Program-made: the position numbers and the translations under genes
Assembly (NCBI GenBank): GCA_017447625.1
Contig: JAFSNB010000005.1
Span: forward strand, 1-41,520
Reading direction: 5' to 3'
DNA: 41,520 bases
Source of the DNA: Bacteroidaceae bacterium
GTDB taxonomy: Bacteria > Bacteroidota > Bacteroidia > Bacteroidales > Bacteroidaceae
The notes under the pieces: model-generated
The model's database searches: none
What the model was told of the DNA's origin: nothing
The model's input: the letters and a program-made list of their open reading frames with translations, nothing else
Shown: one piece after another, positions 38,944 to 41,520 of the stretch
Layout of the letters: every line of letters starts with the position of its first letter
Numbering within the stretch: the stretch's first letter is position 1

Positions 38944-39030
38944 GGGTGATGTTTTGGGTGATGTTTTCAGCCAACAGGTGATGTTAGGGTGATGTTTTCA
39001 GCCAACAGTTGATGTTTTGGGTGATGTTTT
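38944..39030. repeat. Left arm: GGGTGATGTTTT motifs with 22-bp direct repeats
   Basis: Six copies of GGTGATGTT or close variants. A 22-bp sequence ending in CAGCCAACAG occurs twice, at 38956-38977 and 38987-39008, with a 31-bp offset. The motif is the reverse complement of the AACATCACC unit in the right arm. Confidence 0.85.
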
Positions 39031-39089
39031 ACCCAACGTTGGGCCCGTTCACGGTTCTTTTGAATACACCTGCATTCAGCCGCTGTTCC

Positions 39090-39167
39090 GACTGGCGGGA
39101 AAGGTCGTTCCCACAAGTGGGACGCTCCTTTCCCACTTGTGGGAAGGGTCTGTCCCACTGGCGGGAA
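39090..39167. repeat. Four palindromic sites with 22-bp period (TCCCACwwGTGGGA)
   Basis: TTCCCACAAGTGGGA (39108-39122), TTTCCCACTTGTGGGAA (39129-39145), TCCCACTGGCGGGA (39153-39166) and a half site TGGCGGGA (39093-39100) have centres close to 22 bp apart, about two helical turns. This is the arrangement of protein-binding iterons or operators. Confidence 0.8.
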
Positions 39168-39234
39168 TCCTCCCTGCACCTATGGCCATTAATATACAAA
39201 AAAATCAATAACACCCAAACGTTTTTCAGCAAAC

Positions 39235-39271
39235 CCTAACTTTAACCTTAACCCTAACCTTAACCTTAACC
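39235..39271. repeat. TTAACC-type hexamer array
   Basis: About six tandem units of CCTTAA/CCCTAA precede the 11-bp array directly. Confidence 0.75.
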
Positions 39272-39275
39272 TTTT

Positions 39276-39373
39276 AACATCACCAAACATCACCCCAAAC
39301 ATCACCCAAACATCACCCAAACATCACCCAAACATCACCCAAACATCACCCAAACATCACCCCAAACATCACC
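39276..39373. repeat. Nine-copy 11-bp array (CAAACATCACC)
   Basis: The motif AACATCACC recurs nine times, mostly every 11 bp (some 12 by an extra C). Spacing near one helical turn puts each copy on the same DNA face. There are no spacers, so it is not a CRISPR array. Confidence 0.9.
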
Positions 39374-39432
39374 GCCCAATCCGTTTGTTTACAGACAATT
39401 AGCCTAAAAGGTGATGTTAGTGATGTTTTTTT

Positions 39433-39757
39433 ACCCAAAAACTATGTATTCTTTTTCATACGGGGACTTTCTTCCGCATCACCCCTCAGATGTTGTCAAA
39501 AATCCGAAAGACATCACTTTCGATGCATTCCGCCAGCATTGACTTACGTAACTTTCAGCTATAGCCGAGCTGACGATGCCACAAAAATAAAAAAAAGAAT
39601 CAAGAATTTAAGTTCTTCAAGGGGAAAATGCATATTTTTATCAAAAAAGGCATTCTTCTACCCCCATTTTAGGAAATTATCTGTATTTTTGTGCTCGAAT
39701 TGTAGGAATTTGACATAACCAAACTGATAAGTGAATCCCCCAAAAAGAATTAAGGAT
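39433..39757. other. Intergenic stretch without recognised gene
   Basis: AT-rich sequence between the inverted-repeat element and the Bro-N gene. Apart from a candidate promoter box near 39684 nothing is recognised. Confidence 0.6.
39684..39691 (+). promoter_or_regulatory. Candidate -7 box of the Bro-N gene (TATTTTTG)
   Basis: TATTTTTG matches TAnnTTTG and lies 67 bases before the ATG. No -33 TTG at normal distance. Confidence 0.4.
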
Positions 39758-40597
39758 ATGACAAAGAAACAGGCAATAAAACTCTTTGAAGAAAAGAAAG
39801 TCCGTACGGTATGGGACGACGAACAAGAGAAATGGTATTTCTCGATAGTGGATGTCTGTGGTGTGCTCACGGATAGTCCCAATCCTCGTAACTATTGGAA
39901 AGTTCTGAAACACAGACTAGTAAAGGAAGGAAATGAAACGGTTACAAATTGTAACCAGTTGAAGTTGCTGGCTGAGGACGGTAAGATGCGACTGACGGAT
40001 GTGGCTGATACAGAGCAGCTTTTCCGTCTGATTCAGTCTATCCCATCTCCCAAGGCAGAGCCTTTCAAATTATGGATGGCTCAGGTGGCCAGTCAGCGGA
40101 TCGACCAGATGCAAGACCCTGAGAAGAGCATCGATCAAGCTATTGTTGATTACAAGCGTTTGGGCTATAGCGACGCTTGGATCAATCAGCGAATCAAGAG
40201 CATCGAGGTTCGCAAGGAACTGACAGACGAGTGGCAACGTACTGGTGTGCACGAAGGTCTGGAATATGCGTCTCTAACAGATATTATTACTCGCGAGTGG
40301 AGTGGATTCACCACCAAGCAATATAAGCATTTCAAGGGGTTGAAGAAGGAAAGCCTGCGAGACAACATGACCAATTTGGAAATAGCCCTCAATATTCTGG
40401 CAGAGGCTTCGGCTACAGAGCTTTCAAAACAGCGCAATCCGAAAGGCTACAGGCAGCAAACCAGGGTTGCCCAAGAAGGCGGTAGCGTGGCAAAAGCAGC
40501 CCGCAATCAATTGGAAAGCAAGCTAGGTCGCACTGTCATTTCGCCCGCCAGAGCCAGCGACTACCTGCTGCCAAATAATGAGGAAGAAGATAAGTAA
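39758..40597 (+). CDS. dinD: Bro-N domain protein, DinD (DNA damage-inducible protein D) type
   Basis: From the ATG at 39758, which is preceded by AAGGAT, the protein has 279 residues. The N-terminal Bro-N domain (about 8-105) shows VRTVWDDEQEKWYFSIVDV, NYWKVLKHRL and MRLTDVADTEQLFRLIQSIPSP, as in phage antirepressors and DinD. The middle part FKLWMAQVASQRIDQMQDP and AIVDYKRLGYSDAWINQRIKSIEVRKEL and the C-terminal segment KHFKGLKKESLRDNMTNLE are characteristic of DinD-like proteins. E. coli DinD is known as an SOS-induced protein that inhibits RecA filament activity; whether that applies here is inference. Such genes are common in mobile or accessory regions, in keeping with the adjacent repeat element. 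Confidence 0.88.
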   Translation: MTKKQAIKLFEEKKVRTVWDDEQEKWYFSIVDVCGVLTDSPNPRNYWKVLKHRLVKEGNETVTNCNQLKLLAEDGKMRLTDVADTEQLFRLIQSIPSPKAEPFKLWMAQVASQRIDQMQDPEKSIDQAIVDYKRLGYSDAWINQRIKSIEVRKELTDEWQRTGVHEGLEYASLTDIITREWSGFTTKQYKHFKGLKKESLRDNMTNLEIALNILAEASATELSKQRNPKGYRQQTRVAQEGGSVAKAARNQLESKLGRTVISPARASDYLLPNNEEEDK

Positions 40598-40609
40598 ACA
40601 ATATTATTT

Positions 40610-40816
40610 ATGTCAACTGAACAGAGCATCATACAGGAGAACGAAAAACGACATCCAAGGTTCTTGAACGAGCCAAGCGGCAAAGCCGAGCGTAACTTAA
40701 GGTATATTTCGCTGGATTATCCACGACATGAGTGTTTTATGGAAACACACCATGAATGTATAACTAGTTGTATTTCAATTGATTTTGTTCTAAACGGTAG
40801 AAAAGTGATTATGTAG
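40610..40816 (+). CDS. Doubtful small ORF behind the Bro-N gene
   Basis: A 68-residue frame starts 12 bases after the Bro-N stop. The first 40 residues (MSTEQSIIQENEKRHPRFL, then a Lys/Arg/Glu-rich part) look protein-like, but the end is rich in Cys and His without a clear motif. I do not recognise it. It may be a truncated gene or chance. Confidence 0.25.
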   Translation: MSTEQSIIQENEKRHPRFLNEPSGKAERNLRYISLDYPRHECFMETHHECITSCISIDFVLNGRKVIM

Positions 40817-40941
40817 ATTCTGCGGAGGACAAAACGATGAAGATTTAACGTAGTTAACTTTTGTAAACCCCAATAGTTATTGAAGTGTGCAAATTACTGT
40901 ATTAATCAGTGAACACTAATTAAGGCAACACTAAATAGTTG

Positions 40942-41520
40942 TTATTTCTCGTGGAACGCTCTTATATATCCAACGACTTTACCATTATTATCTAATGTAT
41001 AAGTACCACTAATGATAAGCCACATGGGGAGATATGGTACACTTTGATAATCATGCAGTCCTATAATGTTCTTCTCACCAAGCACATACCAAACGATTCT
41101 CTTGTGATGTTTGGCAAGATAATCCATCAGTGCATTCTTTCTCACTAACAGGTTTGTCCTAGATTCTTCTACTGCTCCCTCATCAAAACAAATTACTTTG
41201 CCCTCTTTATCAATAAACACACCTTCCTTGTCACCATGTTGCATCCCCATACCGTCAAACAATTGCTTCGAAGGAACAAGGCTATAAAAAGTCTCTTCCT
41301 TAGAATGGTCTTCTCCTGCCTCCCACAAATAGCCGATACTTGTTACTTCTGCATGACCAATAAACCGATTCGTTTTCCTGTCATATATTTCTTTCTTGGT
41401 CAACCCCTCTGCATCATAATACTGATATGCTGGCGACCAATAGTACTCTCGATAGAATATTTCATATCTGTCACTGCATTCTGGCATCCATCTTCCACCA
41501 AAATTCTGTTTTGCTGCCCA
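40942..41520 (-). CDS. Unrecognised protein, 3' part of a gene running off the window
   Basis: The minus-strand frame is open to the window end (eleven more codons beyond the ATG at 41487, reading WAAKQNFGGRW), so only the C-terminal 192 or so residues are visible. They contain FYREYYWSPAYQYYD, IVWYVLGEKNIIG and WLIISGTYTLDNNGKVVGYIR, a soluble mixed alpha/beta sequence without membrane segments. I recognise no family with certainty. The AT-rich composition and the position next to a Bro-N gene and repeats suggest an accessory region, possibly a large ATPase or defence-type protein, but that is a guess. Confidence 0.7.
   Translation of the reverse strand, partial: WAAKQNFGGRWMPECSDRYEIFYREYYWSPAYQYYDAEGLTKKEIYDRKTNRFIGHAEVTSIGYLWEAGEDHSKEETFYSLVPSKQLFDGMGMQHGDKEGVFIDKEGKVICFDEGAVEESRTNLLVRKNALMDYLAKHHKRIVWYVLGEKNIIGLHDYQSVPYLPMWLIISGTYTLDNNGKVVGYIRAFHEK

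Larger units (their letters stand above)
38861..39432. mobile_element. Non-coding 572-bp element bounded by 27-bp inverted repeats
   Basis: The sequence at 38861-38888 and that at 39406-39432 are inverted copies identical over 27 bases, with weaker matching further in. Inside lie, in order, a left arm with six GGTGATGTT-like motifs, four phased palindromes, a TTAACC-type array and nine AACATCACC motifs. No plausible gene is seen inside; the open frames are made of repeats. It could be a non-autonomous mobile element, a recombination or replication site, or a decayed remnant. No target-site duplication was identified. Confidence 0.55.

Noticed and set aside
38967-39239. Short frames on both strands in the inverted-repeat element
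   Set aside because: They are translations of palindromes and repeats (for example repeated P-P-V-G / S-H-L-W) with no domain and no ribosome-binding site.
39235-39271. Telomere-like TTAACC repeat as a replicon end
   Set aside because: The array is short and internal, with genes on both sides; nothing indicates a linear end.
39276-39373. Possible CRISPR array
   Set aside because: The 11-bp units follow each other without spacers and no cas genes are near.

Overview
The window looks like a chromosomal segment of a Bacteroidales bacterium, most likely a Prevotella-like genus. Evidence for this: the -7 promoter element TAnnTTTG precedes several genes, Shine-Dalgarno sequences are mostly weak, there are two TonB-dependent receptors with cognate lipoproteins, a DUF5020 protein, a multidomain secreted protein with a Prevotella-type C-terminal tail, and fused cobalamin enzymes typical of the phylum. 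No rRNA, tRNA, CRISPR array or insertion sequence was recognised.

Layout. 1-5193 (+): a perfect 40-bp palindrome, a large secreted zincin-like protein and an MFS transporter. 5183-13292 (-): a U32 peptidase-family protein fused in frame to a membrane lipoprotein, metA, an M13 metallopeptidase lipoprotein and an ABC-F ATPase. 13421-36373 (-): a nearly continuous cobalamin locus of about 23 kb. In order of transcription it runs: cobalamin riboswitch, TonB receptor, CbiK-like chelatase lipoprotein, BtuF-like lipoprotein, PduO-type adenosyltransferase, second TonB receptor, CbiH-CbiC, CbiE-CbiT, CbiG-CbiF, CbiJ-CbiD, BtuC-like permease, CobU, CobT, CobS, CbiA (split in two frames), CbiP/CobQ, CobD, CbiB, BtuD-like ATPase. 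36806-38739 (+): DUF5020 protein and ilvC. 38861-39432: a non-coding element bounded by 27-bp inverted repeats. 39758-41520: a Bro-N/DinD-type protein, a doubtful small ORF and the 3' part of an unrecognised gene.

How the genes work together. The locus combines outer-membrane uptake (TonB receptors), periplasmic capture and inner-membrane import (BtuF/C/D-like), the oxygen-independent corrin ring pathway from cobalt insertion to cobyrinic acid diamide, adenosylation, amidation, aminopropanol attachment and nucleotide loop assembly. CbiL (C20 methyltransferase) and uroporphyrinogen methyltransferase are not in the window. A single riboswitch-controlled promoter upstream of 36373 may drive the whole locus.

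The most unusual property is repetitive DNA inside and between genes. More than twenty short tandem arrays (7-, 8- or 9-bp units) lie at gene borders and inside open reading frames (U32 fusion, cbiB, cobS, the cbiH-cbiC linker, the end of cbiA). In addition, a hairpin element with the core AGTGTGCT is read in different frames and orientations in metA, cbiB and cobQ, and two further GC-rich palindrome families occur in cbiD, the TonB receptor, btuF and the ABC-F gene. These resemble palindromic elements that insert into genes, and I do not recognise them as a named family. The 38.9-39.4 kb element is the second candidate for something undescribed.
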